Below are positions 9,034 to 21,100 of a DNA stretch of 38,172 bases, one piece after another. Source of the DNA: Chromera velia (taxonomy: Eukaryota; Sar; Chromeraceae); assembly GCA_018398765.1 (NCBI GenBank), contig JAHBMJ010000459.1, forward strand, positions 9,125 to 47,296, written 5' to 3'. The stretch's first letter is position 1. Every line of letters begins with the position of its first letter. Position numbers and translations under genes: made by a program. The notes beneath the pieces were generated by a model. It did no database searches. It saw nothing but the letters and a program-made list of their open reading frames with translations, and had not been told where the DNA came from.

Positions 9034-9352
9034 TATATATATAGCGACGCATAATATAGCGTAGTAAACCAATATCAAAGGATTCTTTCTAATTCTTTCA
9101 GAATTGAAACTATTAAAACTATGAAATTTACTTATTATTTATTAAAAATGTTATTTTACTCTTTATGGTTTCAAATTAATATAATCTTTTTCATGTTGAT
9201 AATTATTCATTGCTAGATTGATTGCTAGTGATTGATCAATATTTAATTTACAGGAGTTCACTATAATAGTGCGTTTACTATTAACTTTAAGTTCAAGTCT
9301 AGCTTCAAGTTTTAACAGTCATAATTTAAAAACCAGTTTTTTAAAAAAGTGT
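9034..9352. repeat. Second, uninterrupted copy of the A-B duplicated sequence
   Basis: This copy directly follows the first. A' spans 9034-9127 and B' 9128-9352. It preserves the empty integration site for the insertion at 8336-8806. Confidence 0.8.
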
Positions 9353-9447
9353 ATTAAAAGCAGTTATTGCCAAAAAGTAACTAGTTATATTGCAAACGTA
9401 GATTAACCTTATAATTGAACATATTTAGGAACTATAGTCCACTACTA

Positions 9448-10027
9448 TAGTGTTAGGAAAAGGTTCAAGGTTCAAGGTTCACTTCGAAGTAATGAACCTG
9501 AATCAGGTTCAAAAACAGGTTTAAAAACAGGTTCACTTTTAATTAATAGAAACCTCATTTTTTTATGTTATTTTATGCCTTTAAATTAGGCTTTAATGCA
9601 TTTTTAGAACGTTTTATTATAGAATCTATGCCTTAGTAGTGTTTTTGAATAGTTTAAATCAATATTTACGCTCACATTAGGTGCTAGTCTCAAGTTATTC
9701 ACTGTTTATAGTCGAAAATTAGTAATCAAAAAAGCCTGAAAAAATTGGAAAATACCATAATTAAATTTATATAATCGTATCAATCATGATAATTTAGTCA
9801 ACACAAGACCGTCACAGCTTTTTTTTCTTTTTTTCATCTGCTCACCGGTTGCCCTGCGGCTCCGGCTCCTTATTTCGGGCGGCGCAGGCCTGGCCGGCTT
9901 TGTACCAGTGGCCGCGCATCTGGCCTTCAAAACAGGTTCAAAACAGGTTCAACAGGTTCAAAACAGGTTCAACAGGTTCACCTTTTCAGATTTGAACCTT
10001 TTTTCAATGAACCTTTTCCCAGCCCTA
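9448..10027. mobile_element. Non-autonomous hAT transposon (MITE), 580 bp
   Basis: The perfect 8-bp direct repeat CACTACTA flanks the element at 9440-9447 and 10028-10035. The terminal inverted repeats read TAGTGTTAGGAAAAGGTTCA on the left and TAGGGCTGGGAAAAGGTTCA on the complement of the right, 16 of 20 identical. An 8-bp target duplication with TAGGG-type ends is characteristic of hAT transposons. Many GGTTCA motifs cluster inside both ends (9460-9540 and 9925-10010), as expected for subterminal transposase-binding repeats. A GC-rich stretch of about 85 bases (9837-9920) lies in the otherwise AT-rich interior. No transposase is encoded. Confidence 0.85.
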
Positions 10028-10035
10028 CACTACTA

Positions 10036-11578
10036 GACCTCGTACCTCTGAGTAGTACCTATAGCGTTATAGTTAATGTACGTTTGATCGAGTTCTATTT
10101 TGAGTTGCCCTATATACAAAAAAGATCATCATCATCATCAATTCAGAAATATTTTAATGGTATGTAAGAAATATGTATGGAAAACAAATAGTAGTACTAT
10201 CTAGATGATACGTGAAAGCTCCAAACAATGATTGCCAAAGAAATTGATTTACGTCGATTGATTGCTTGATCAGCGGATTGATACATTACAAACTGATCAA
10301 ATTCAACCAGATCTTGTGCCTTTGTAGCCGTTTCTCTAGGTTTCTCTTTGGTACATCCATGACGGCTCAGCCCGTAAGGTTGCTCTCACATGTTGAGTCT
10401 TGTGACGCGTCCCCTCGTCGCCATCTGTTCACTCAACGAGAGGACCACCAACGCTGCACAGGGGCGACAAAAAAGGGGGATACAAATGCAACAATGAATG
10501 GAAATGACCGCCTTAGTGCGATTGTGAAAGTGGGGGAAACACGAGAGCAGAATGTCAAACAAATGCAACAGTACCAGGTACGCTACGAAGACAAATGACA
10601 AATGTAGCGAGATCAAGTCTGCGACAAAATACAAACATGCTGGGACGCTGTCGATACTGCATGCGTCTGTTCACTTTGCCGCATGCTTCCTTAAGCCCGC
10701 AGCCTGGTCCACAAGTGGGAATATTGAACAGACTCACCAAGTACACATGCGCTGTTTATTCTGAAACGGTGCCAGTAGAACCTGTGTGCACAAAGAAAGA
10801 CGGGGGTGCGCACGAGGCGACATGGCAACACCCACCTCAGCGGATTGGGGCGAATCTTGGGCAGTCCGAAAATAAGAGCTCGGTGTTCTCGACCACAATC
10901 CAGGTACCGAAACAGAAAACAAAAGAGCAGAGGACACGAGGCGGAGAGAGGCGACCGAAGGAAAATCAGACGGAGAGGAGAAAAGAACAAAACACAGAAA
11001 GGAACGGAGAGACAAGAGAAGGCAGGAACACACGCTGTGAAGTTGATTGACAAGGCGAGACAGACTCATGAGGAAAGAGGGCAAAACACAAGGCCAAGGC
11101 AGAGGTGTCTGCGAACGCATTGAAACGCAGCCGGCAGGAGGTGCGACTGTGCGTGCACACTGCAGTGCTGACCGACCAAGGGGGCACAATGCATTCAAGG
11201 AGAAAAAAAAAAAATGGCTGACCAAGGGGGCACAATGCATTCAAGGAGAAAAAAAAAAAAAAGGCTGACCAAGGGGGCACAATGCAGAATTCGTAGGCGT
11301 AGTAGTCGGCAGCTGCGCGGAGGTCAGCCGGTAATTTATTCATTGACTCTCTCACTCACTCACCCACTCATTCATTCTTTCATTCAGTCGAGCGGGCGTA
11401 AAACAAAAAACCGACGAGATGCGGAGCAAGCTCTGTTCTTCTTTATTCCGTTCTTCCTTCGGTTGTTTGCATGTTCTTTTCCTCCTTCCCCCCTTTTTTC
11501 CTCCCGTTCAGCTTACTCCATGCCCTTCGATCACCCGGCCTACCGAAGGAATCTCGGCCCAGAGAGAGAAAGAGAAAA

Positions 11579-11613
<35 letters not shown>

Positions 11614-12146
11614 AAGCATGCACACTCTCTACCAGACGAGCACGGGACAGTAGCAAAAGAGCAGATGCACGGACAGAGGTAATCAAGGAGAAGGGGGGAG
11701 AGAAGTGGAGGTGCAGAGAGAGACGGAAGCAGAGCCCGCGCGTGCACTTGCAGTCTGAAAACTCAAAGGAAACAAGGAAGTGACGACGGGGACGGAGAGA
11801 GAGGAAACACAAACAAGGCAGACTGGTTCTGAGCGGAAAGTGGTTGCTGTAATCGAGTGAGAACAAGACACGGAGTCAAAAGAGCAAGAAACAACTACAG
11901 TGAAGCAGAAAGGAGGCGCCATCCAGAGAGGACAGAGACGTTTCTCCTCCTGTTGAAAGAAACGAGAATGACGAAGAGAAAGATCATGCACTCTGTCATG
12001 CATTCCCTTCCTTTGCAAGCATCCCCTTGCCAGCCAGCCAGCCAGCCAGGGGCAAGAAGAGAAGAAGCAGAGCATGGAAGGGACGGGATGGCGAGGGAAG
12101 AGAAGCAGAGTGACCGGGGAAACGGGGAGCGAGGGCCATTTATACA
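10036..12146. other. Gene-poor, purine-rich intergenic stretch
   Basis: From about 10900 to 12120 the + strand is strongly purine-rich, the mirror of the pyrimidine-rich sense strands of introns elsewhere in the window. This suits the 3' flank of the minus-strand gene ending at 12147. I looked for exons bounded by TGCAG acceptors on both strands and found none convincing. A (GA)n microsatellite lies at about 11562-11617 and short ACTC/ATTC repeats at about 11345-11385. Confidence 0.5.
11171..11288. repeat. 47-bp tandem repeat, 2.5 copies, each ending in an A-run
   Basis: Units begin near 11171, 11218 and 11265. Each contains ACCAAGGGGGCACAATGCA; the first two continue through TTCAAGGAG to 11-14 adenines, and the third breaks off. 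The open frames here are by-products of the repeat. Confidence 0.85.
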
Positions 12147-13480
12147 TCATGAAATAGTCCATTCAGAAAATCGAGACACACCAAGAAGAGTGATGAATTG
12201 GGCGCCTAGTGTGATGACAGCCTCAAATGGCGTTTGGCTTTCCATCTTGCCTGCATAGGGAAAAAAAGGAGGAAATTTTAGATGCATATGCCCAAAACCA
12301 ATCATTAAAGGAAGGTTAGTACAAGCAGAAACCTGAACAGCTAGGAGGGAAAGAAAAAGGCAGAAAGTGAAAACGAGACGAACGGCCGTGCGAGAGAGAG
12401 AAGCGGGGGGGGGCGTGCGCTAAGAGAGAGAAAAAGAACAGGAATTTAGACAGCACGACGCAGCGGACACTACGAGAAAGAGGTGGAGCACGGAAGACAC
12501 ACAGAGTAGAGGAAGAAGGGACAGCAACAAGGAAAGGAGAAGATATTGCGGAGCAGTGGGTAGACGCGTGAGATGGCTGGACCTCAGGACTGGAAGCAAG
12601 GAAGGGGCGATGGGATGCAGAAAGAATCACAGGACTGATGGAGAGAGCGACAGGGAAACAGCTAGACAGATACCGCGTGCACACAGAGAGAGATCTTTCG
12701 GATCGATGGACTCACGGCTACTGTACACGGCAAAGCAGAGGGTCCACAGAGGGTAAACGTATCTGAACAGGTTGTACATCCACTTCCTCTTCGTCTGCAG
12801 ATTGATTTTAAGAAACGGCAGGAGTGAGAAAAAGCGCCAGAAGGAATAACTATCGGACAGGTGGGCAGATGTACACAGCACAGCAGACAGTGGCGGGCAA
12901 AGATACGCCATATTCAAGAAAGGTGGACTCTCATGGGAGGTCTGCAGGTCTTATGCTGCAAGAAGGCCTAACTTCAGGTTCAAACAAAGCCAGGCAAGGA
13001 TCGACGGATCGTATCTATACGCGGAAGTGCGCAAGAGAGACCGTACATCCAACAGCACGGGAGCAAAATCGAAGAATAAGATTTCCATTCATCATGCAGT
13101 AAAAAGAAAGTAGCAGTGCTTGACGGGGGACTCACCTGGGGAGGGAGCGCAAATTCACTCAACCCCAAGCCGACGTGCACTGCAGCCTGAGGGAGGGGGG
13201 GGGAAGATGGACGAGGAAGAAGTGAATGAACCATGCAGCCAAATACCATCCCAGCGCAATGGGTGAAGCAGTGAAATAGCTTCTTGGTGCAAGATCTCGA
13301 GAAACAAAGTCAACTTGAAGACAACAAACGTACTGTTTTCGTTCTCCTTCATTCCCTCCTGCTTTCTCCCTTTTCTTCTGTACGAACCTGGAAGGTAATC
13401 AGGGCACAAGCATAGTGAATACACGCGTTCAAGGAATCCCGAGCCCACCCCTTCAGAGAGGTTCCTGAGAAGGCACGTGA

Positions 13481-13537
<57 letters not shown>

Positions 13538-14450
13538 GACACAGAGCAAGCTGTTTTTCTTCTCTTTCTGCGAGTGGTGTGCGCTGGAGAGAGAGAACGA
13601 AGTTTGCATAGAGTGCAGAGAGGAGAGGACGCAGTTCCAGAAAACGGTGCGGCGAGTTGACAGAGAAGAAAAAAGAATTTGCAAAGGGTGCGAAAGGGTG
13701 GATACTGCTGTCAGCGTGAAAAGAGAAGAAAGGGAAGAGACCGGAGTGCATTCTGAGAACGTCTCACCTTTCTGCTTCCTCAAACTCGTTCATGGCATCA
13801 TAAAATTACAGAAATAGATTCTTTCCCAGGGTTCAGGAAGCCGACTGACTCGGGAGTACATGCACGGCTATACATCCCAGACCCAGGGGCACTGCCATGC
13901 CGACAGAAAGCCAGAAGTACAGAGACGGAACTTTACGCGTCCTTGCATAGGGAGGTAAGTATTCGAACAGCGTCTTGTTGTGCGCCTTGTGCTTTGGTAT
14001 GTCTGTCTCATAAGACTCTACTCGCACTGCTGGACGGGGTGCAGGTGCTGCTGTGGAAATTTCGGCAGAGGGAGCAGAGGTCGTTGGGGTCGCATCTCGG
14101 CGTACTTGACTGCTCTGACTTGATTTCGGTGGATCCTTGTTGGAGTTGGGTTTTCGTAGCGTCCTGCTGCTCCGCTCTTTCTGGTCCTGACTGCTGGGAG
14201 ACGGAGACGGCACTTGAGTCGCCCTTTTTCCTCTTCCCGTCTCGCTTTCTCTTTGACGCCTCCATGGAGTTCCAGCAGTTAATGAAGCCGTCTGAACACA
14301 CGTCTGCCCATTAGGGCCCCATGGTCGCACGGATTTGAGTCTCTGCGAAGGGAGTCGTCCGATTCCAGAGAGAAGGCCCAAACGAGACGGGCAAGCGAGC
14401 CCGCACCGCACACTGATAAGCATCACCACGCCCAATCCTGCAGCCCGCAC
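12147..14450 (-). CDS. Predicted mitochondrial multi-span membrane protein, DUF3429/TMEM69-like (5 exons)
   Basis: The exons on the minus strand are 14450-13850, 13464-13388, 13186-13136, 12794-12716 and 12250-12147. All junctions are GT-AG and in phase, giving 303 residues. The donors are GTCAGT, GTTCGT, GTGAGT and GTGAGT; the acceptors end in CAG. Residues 1-60 are basic, low in acidic residues and Ser/Leu-rich, like a mitochondrial presequence. Residues 61-150 are Ser/Pro/Thr-rich and probably disordered. Hydrophobic segments lie at about 174-197, 213-235, 253-268 and 278-296. The second, HYACALITFQAAVHVGLGL, resembles the Y-A-x-x-I-L-S-F-x-G-x-x-H-W-G signature that I associate with DUF3429 proteins such as TMEM69. 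The spacing of the first segment and the W after the last also fit. The function of that family is unknown to me. The gene is head to head with SPAG17, starts 697 bases apart. Exon 1 read straight through would stop at 13833, but skipping from the GTCAGT at 13849 joins all later exons in frame. Confidence 0.6.
13484..13542. repeat. Compound (AC)n(AG)n(ACAG)n microsatellite in intron 1 of the minus-strand gene
   Basis: On the sense (minus) strand this reads as CTGT, CT and GT repeats just upstream of the CAG acceptor at 13465, and probably serves as its pyrimidine tract. Confidence 0.8.
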
Positions 14451-15147
14451 GCAACGGAAAAACCTACTTTATCTGGTGCACCGCAGTGGTAAGACTATTG
14501 GTGTGAGGTTGATACTAACCATGCACGTTGTGCAGAAAGTGAAAGACTGCATGGTATCTTCGCTATAGCCCTGCGAATATACGGATTTCAATGCGGGTTG
14601 GTCGAGGATTATCCGGAGGATGGTCGGTGTTCCATGGGTTCAAATAGAATGTACGTGCAGAGAAAAAACTTGAGTTCTTCTGGCCCGGTTCAGTAAAGAA
14701 AAAACCCGAGTTTTTCACGAAAAAGAAATTGAGTTCTGCGGCACGGAGCCGAATTTTATTGTAAAAAAAGTTCAAATTTCGGAACTCACTTTTTCTAAAA
14801 TGTCAAAACTAATCGTTGACATTCAAACTCAAGTTTCCCATGCAGTGTTAAATTCCCACTGTCACAAAATACGTATCAAGCAAAGCGATACGATACGTAT
14901 ACAGACGCGTATACTGAGCCTCTAGCTCTTAGAAGACATCAGAAGACCGCGTGCATAGGGTCGTTTCGGCAGTCAGAGTGTCAAAAGGGAAGCCTTGAGG
15001 TTGATCGAATCTGTTCTGGTGAGAAGAGACTCGTTTACAGAAAGCCCCGAGATGGGGAAGGAAAGATGATGAGGATGTGTAGCACTTCGCATTGTTGACC
15101 AAGCAACAGTATCCATCAAACTGCAACACAGCTGTCTGTCCAAGTGA
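14451..15147. promoter_or_regulatory. Putative bidirectional promoter region with internal repeats
   Basis: The 697 bases between the two divergent start codons must hold both promoters and 5' leaders. Between about 14660 and 14740 a motif of the form GAAAAA...GAGTT(C/T)TTC or TTCTG recurs three times about 30-40 bases apart. A related inverted form (GAACTCACTTTTTC) lies at 14779-14792. Near 14870-14915 there are overlapping ATACGTAT-type palindromes. Assigning this stretch as a promoter is inference from gene layout. Confidence 0.35.
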
Positions 15148-18100
15148 ATGGCACCGAAGGCGCCCCCCAAGGGCGGGGGTAATACCCGGTTTGCCCCCGA
15201 CGCTGAGGAGCCCGTTGACCTTCCCGACATCGAAGTTCAGGTCCCAGAGGTGGGTGTAGCAACAATCATTGTGAATGGCCGTCTTCCAGTACCTCCACCT
15301 CAAGCAACACCTGCAGAAGGAGAAGCCCCCCCACCAGCAGACGCCACCCCTCCCTTTGACGCTGCTGGTAAATTTGCCACCTGGGCCCGTGAGATTTCTG
15401 CCAACCCCCCTGCAGAGGGAGAACCCCACCCTCTGGGCGATTCCCCGGTCGCAAAGAGTCGAGTGATCGTTTTGACCAAGGAGGATCTCTCCCCCTTCGC
15501 TGTCGAAAACGGCTGGAGGGACCCGAAAGAGGGCGGGGACCTGCCTGCCTCCATCATCTACAAGTGTGTAAAGAAGCTCCAAGATGACTGGGTGTCGGCT
15601 TTGAAGATCAAGAAGACGAATGCTCTGAAGAAGGAGAAGGCAGCAGCCTTAGAGAAAGAGAAAGAGGAGAAGGACAATGAGGGAGGAGAGAAACCCTCTG
15701 ACGCCTCTCCCCCCTCCCCTGACTCCTCTGCAACCTCTTCTCTGGATGTCATTCTCATCATCAGCGATCTCCTGCCGTTGAAAGAGGCCTCAGCAGAGCC
15801 CACTCCAGAAGCAGAAGCAGCGTACGTGTCTGCTCTAACAGAGCACTTCTCTCTGATGAGCGAGGAGGGAGTGTCTGTGTCCTCTCTCATCTATCTGGAT
15901 CCCGCATCAGAGAAAACCTCACCGACAGAGTACGCAGATGTGTCCCTCATCCCTCCTCTCGTGAGCGAATTTCATCAAGCAGTCCAGAAAGCACCCGCTC
16001 AATCCCCTCTGGCAAACGCAGTCCTACTCCGACTTCAAGATATTGCAGCGTCAGTCACTGACGCAGCCATACTCGCCCGGGTTTACGCGTATCCGCCTGT
16101 CTGTGTTTTTCTTTCTGTCTGAGCTTCTTCCTTGCTTCTTTCTATCCCTGTTTGCTTTTTTGATTCTTTGTTGTCCCTCTGTTTCGCTCGCTGTTCATCC
16201 TTGCAAATGTCTACTCTCTCTTCGTCGTCATTTGATTGGCTAGTTGGAAAGAAACCCGACCCATTCATTCCTTCACCTGTCGCGCAAAGTGGCGACACCA
16301 CTTTCTTCTTCTGTCTACAGGGACACGTTTTTTCTCACTGCTCCGTGTCGCTTTCTCCTTTCCTTCTTCGATCGATCCACTCTGTCGCTTTTTCTTGCCT
16401 GATCCCTCTTCCGTGCAATTTTCCGTCGTGCTTGGCTCACTTCATGCCTGTTTGTCTGTCTGCAGGCGTTTCAAGGAAGAAACAGCTGAAGCCCTAGCTC
16501 TGGAGGTCCTTAGGAAGGCGTCTGGTCTCGAGACAGACCGCGCAGAGTTTAAAGCCTTCCTTCAAAGCCGCACGACCACATCGGTGCCTCTGCTTTCCGC
16601 AGATGCGGCAGGGAAGCAGGAAGGGGAGTCAGCTGCTGCTGCTGATAGTTCAGAGGCGAAGGAGAAGGAGACGGCAGAGGACGCAGGGGGTGAGGGGGCG
16701 ACAGGAGACGGAACAGGAGAAGTGAAGGCAGACAAGGGAACAGCTGACTTCCGAGACATGAGGTCAGTCGGAACGAGTTGCCTCTTTTTTTTCCGTTATT
16801 TGGTTGATCATTTGATTGAAATATCGGGAGCTTCTCTTCAGCCAACACGAGCACAGAGTGGCCACCTGTCTTGCACGCCTTCTTGGCGAGTAAATTCCTT
16901 CGCTCTTGGCGTGTCGCATGCACGATTGAATCCATTCAGTTTCGATAGATAGAGCCTTAACTTCTTCCTATCTTCTCAGAATTCCATTGTCGTCTTCGTC
17001 GCGCTGTCTTCCTTCTGATTGAGTGATTGTCTGTCCTCGTGTGTCTGTCTGTGTCTGTGTCCGGGTATGTGTGCCTGGTGTTCTTTCTCTTTATGTGTCC
17101 CTCCTCCTTCCTTTTTGCTTTATTGACTCACTCAGAATGTAGGAGACGAAAATAACATTTTGTATTCGTCTGTCTGTCTCTCTACCTCCCTCCCTCTCTC
17201 CAGGATGTATTCCCGTTTGATGGACTCTTGTGGAGATGCCGTGAAGGACCTACCCTTGTTCCTCTTCTGCCTCTCCCAGCAAGTGGAGTACACACAGTCG
17301 ATGAATGTGAGTGAGTGAGTGAGTGATTCCATGTAAATCAATGGAGGGGACAACCAAACGAGAAAGGCAGACAGACAGGCAGGCAGCCAGGAGAGAAAGG
17401 CGAGCACACAGACTGCCTGAGCCCTTTCCTCTCTGTCTTTTCTCATGTGTCGTGTCAGTCAGTAGGGAGGGAGGGAGGGAGGGAGGGCATTATTGATGTG
17501 TGAGGAAAACCCTTTTGATTCGGCAGGAGAAGAGTGAAGGAGAGCAGGCAGAGCAAAATTCAAAAACGAACTTTTTTTTAATTTCTGGCTGCCCTCCTGT
17601 TTGACCGTCAGCAGGCCGACCAGAATTCATCAGGGGGCGCCACAGGAGGCAGACGTCCCCTCAGCGACCTGAAGAACGCCAACGAAGACCTGGAGGACTT
17701 CATGCTGGAGAGGAAAAAGTCAGTCAATCAGGCAACCAGGCAGGCAGTGAGGAGGTGCATGGGCTCATGAGAACAACAAAGGTATTTGAAAATGGAGACA
17801 GACAGACAGACAGACAGTTTGAGCGCAAGACGGCGGATTCAGACAGAGACTCGATCGCCTTCTCCTCTCCTTCCCTGCAGGCTCCTGCTGTCCTCCACAC
17901 TGCTGCCGAAAGGCGCGGATCCTCGGAGCTCCCCCTCTTTGGAGTGGGCAAAGAGTGCGACTGCTACTGCCATAGGCGGGGGGGGTATCACCCAGAAAAC
18001 AGACACAGGCCCCCCTCTTGCACACCCTGCTGGATCTACAGGCCGCTCGCTCGAGACTGTGCCCATCGTACCTTCACGGGATGGCGTCACGCTGCGGCAT

Positions 18101-21100
18101 TTTGGGAGAACTTTTCCGGGAGGGGAATCTGTCGTGGAGAGCTCAAAGAAGGTCTTCGAATACCGGAAGGTAGGCTGAATAATTTAGAGTGACCGAGATA
18201 AAAGGGACATGCGGCATGATGACAAGGCAAGAAAGAGTGTAAGTACGTGAGGTTCTTTGGTGCTTGTTTTCGCGCTTTGCTTCGCTGTTGTAATCCATTC
18301 GCTGGTTTGCTTTCATGTATATTCATGATAGAGCCTCCTTCTTGTCTGCGTGTGTGTCTGACTTCCTCCTTGTCCGTATACACCTTTTCCTGCTCTCTCT
18401 CTCTCTCCCNNNNNNNNNNNNNNNNNNNNNNNNNNNNNNNNCTCTCTCTCTCTTTCTCTTTTCTCTCTCTTTGTGCAGGCCCCTGGTCACAGACGTCAAT
18501 TTCTTCCCGAATTTGCGACCCTTCCACCGGAGAGAAGGTCTGTTGATCTCTGTGAACCTGGGGGTCTTCTAACTAACCCTTTTTCCCGCTCTTTGCATTT
18601 CATCCTTTTTTCGCGTACGTTCCTTTCTTTGGAAGTTCAGGACTGAAGGGCGTATTTCTAACTAAAGGGCGAATGGAAACATGAAAGAATTCCTTCAGAT
18701 TGCATTATACTTGTTACGGACGGTCAACCTGGTGTGCCCTGGTGTGTTGCGCCTTGCAGAGCTGCCCTCCGTACCCGCATCTACCCGTTTCTGGACTGGC
18801 TCCCCTCTTGCCAGATCGAGCACAACCTCCTGATAAGAGAATTCAGGCTCCTCTTCGAGAGGGTCAGTTGGGGGCGGGAGGCAGACAGGGGAGCGGATGG
18901 TGGACAGAATGTTTTACAAACGTAAAAGAAAATAGATGCTTTGGATCCCTGTACGAGAATGAGAAAGGTGTGGAGATCCTTTTGATGAAAGATCTTCTCT
19001 CTGTGGGTGCTTGCAGTGTCAGACAGAGCGACCCTGGAAATTCCTCGACCGCGTTTTTGTGGAGAGGATTCCGAAGGATTTGGTGGCCCAGGCGGTTGGG
19101 GAGGCTCTGGGGTCATGTGAGGCCTTCGTGGCATCTGCGTACTTCGAACGGAGGGACGCCCTCATCCTCGCACTGCACCACAGGTCTCTGCCTGCAAAGG
19201 CTGTGTGGCACTCGTGGAAGGCCCCGTGGCAGTGCGCCCCCTCGTTCCCTGAGTGGTTGTCCTTCCTTCGACAGCAGACAGGGGAGAAGGATAAGGAAGC
19301 AGAGTCGACCGGGCTGTTTTCACTCGATGCCCGGACTTTCGGACACCTGCGGGCAGTGGAGAAAATGCTCAGCCCTGCGGATGGCTCTGTCGTCATATGC
19401 ACCAAAATGCACAGAGGTTCGTGAGGGGCTGCTTTTTTTTCGTGTGTTCCATTCCTGCCCTTTTCATTCTGCCTCCTGGAAGTTTCGGATGCGAAGTGCT
19501 TTCTTTTCCAGGTGTTTCTGCTGTGACATACATTTGTTCTAAGCTGCACATTGTATCTTGTGCACTTTCCTGCCTGCCTGTGTGTCTCTTTCTCTTTCCG
19601 CAGGTGCCACGAGTGCTGTCGAGTTTCCTCCCAATGCAGAGAAGCTCCCTGTAACGGAGGAAGAAATCGCAGCCCGAAAGAAGGCAGAAAAGAAGAAACG
19701 TAAGTCAATTCTCATCCCTCCTAGCAAATCTGTGAATCGATTAGCTTCTGAACGACCGTCCGTCTTGGTTTTCCCTCTCTTCCTTCAAGTCTCAGAAGAC
19801 GTTAGAACACGAACAGCGGCAAACTTATACACAGACAGAGACGCACAAGCCGACGTAGGTGCAGATGCCTGCACACAAAAAGAGAAACAGAGAGAAACAC
19901 CTCTTCCCTGTCTTTCCATCTTCCTCCTCTAGCTGTAAGCATGCACACAGTCTGTTGGGGACATGCAAATTTCAACAATCATGTAGGGTTTGACGTCTGA
20001 GCCTGCATTCATCATTCATGACCGCAGCCCGGAGAGGGCAGGAAGAGGAGCCCCCCAAGGATCCTTTCGAGCCCCCCCCCGACCCCCCTGTGTTCATCCC
20101 CCCTCCTTTGGTGGAGGACAGGAAGGCAGTCGTGTTCAAGGGATCACTCGCGATGGGCATGGTGACAGACAAAAGTTGGATCGCCCAGAAGCAGCAAATG
20201 ACGGAGGTCAGTCAGTGCGTGCAGCCTGGAGGGAGGGTTTCATGGCTGTTCGTTCAGAGTGGCAGGCAGTCTCTTCGACATTTTCAGAAAGAAAAAATAT
20301 TGGAGATTGAAATTCTTTATTGGTTGTGTTTGCGTGCAGACAATCCGTGCATTCCGCACAAAGGAGGCCATCCTACGCATCCAGGCAGAGAAGGAGGCGT
20401 TGGAAGCCGCAGAGGCCGCAGCAGCAGCGGCAGATCCGAAGGCTGCCAAGGGGAAGGACGCGGGGAAGAAGAAGGATGAGGCAGCTGCAGATGAGGCAGA
20501 GGCCCCAGCCCCCCCCGAGTTGCCAAAGTCTGCAGAGGAGTCGCGACTGGAGTCTTTGGACTTTGGGGTCTTTTGGCTTGCACTTCCGGACGGTGCACGT
20601 CTGACTACGTCCCTTGCGACTGGGGGTGCGTTCACCCAAGCCCAAATGGAGCCTCCCATTCCGGAGGTGGAACTTCCTTCTGAGGGGGCGGCTGCAGGCG
20701 AAGGGGCAGCGCCTGCCGGAGGGGAGGGAGCGGCAGAAGGGGAAGGAGAAGAGGCGGGAGAAAAGGGCGCCGTGGAACCTGTGCCTGAACCCGATCCTGT
20801 ATATGCATGGCCGGAGGATGTGCAGGATTTGGGCGCTCTGACGACTTTGACACTTGCCAGTGGTCAGGTGCTTCGAGTAAAACCTGACGGGACTTTGATT
20901 ACCTTCCATCCTGAAGCAGCTCGAGATGTTTTGCTTCAGATGGTCGCAGATGTGCACAAGGTGGCTGTGGGAGGAAACGTGAAAAGGTTTCCGGGTGGGG
21001 TCACTTGGTCTGCGCAAACTACTGCAGAGGGCGAGGCAGCAACAGGGGCAGCGGGGGATGGAGGGGGGGCTGCAGGAACGGGGGGGGTGAAGGATCTGTT

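Noticed and set aside
9925-10010. Regular AACAGGTTCAA repeats resembling a CRISPR or tRNA B-box cluster
   Set aside because: The spacing is irregular and very short, and the repeats lie at the subterminal position of a hAT element, which explains them better.
10966-11355. Minus-strand frame with MNKLPADLRAAADYYAYEF
   Set aside because: Most of it is the 47-bp A-run repeat read in reverse (Phe runs). No splice partner was found.
13768-13793. A separate gene starting MNEFEEAE at 13793 and splicing to 13464
   Set aside because: It can be joined in frame only with a different acceptor for the third exon and would lie 39 bases after the stop of an upstream frame. The GTCAGT donor at 13849 links everything as one gene with better-looking membrane segments.
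13833-14450. A complete 205-residue single-exon protein
   Set aside because: The frame is open to a TGA at 13833, but splicing from 13849 to 13464 continues in phase through four exons with proper splice sites, so the stop is probably intronic.
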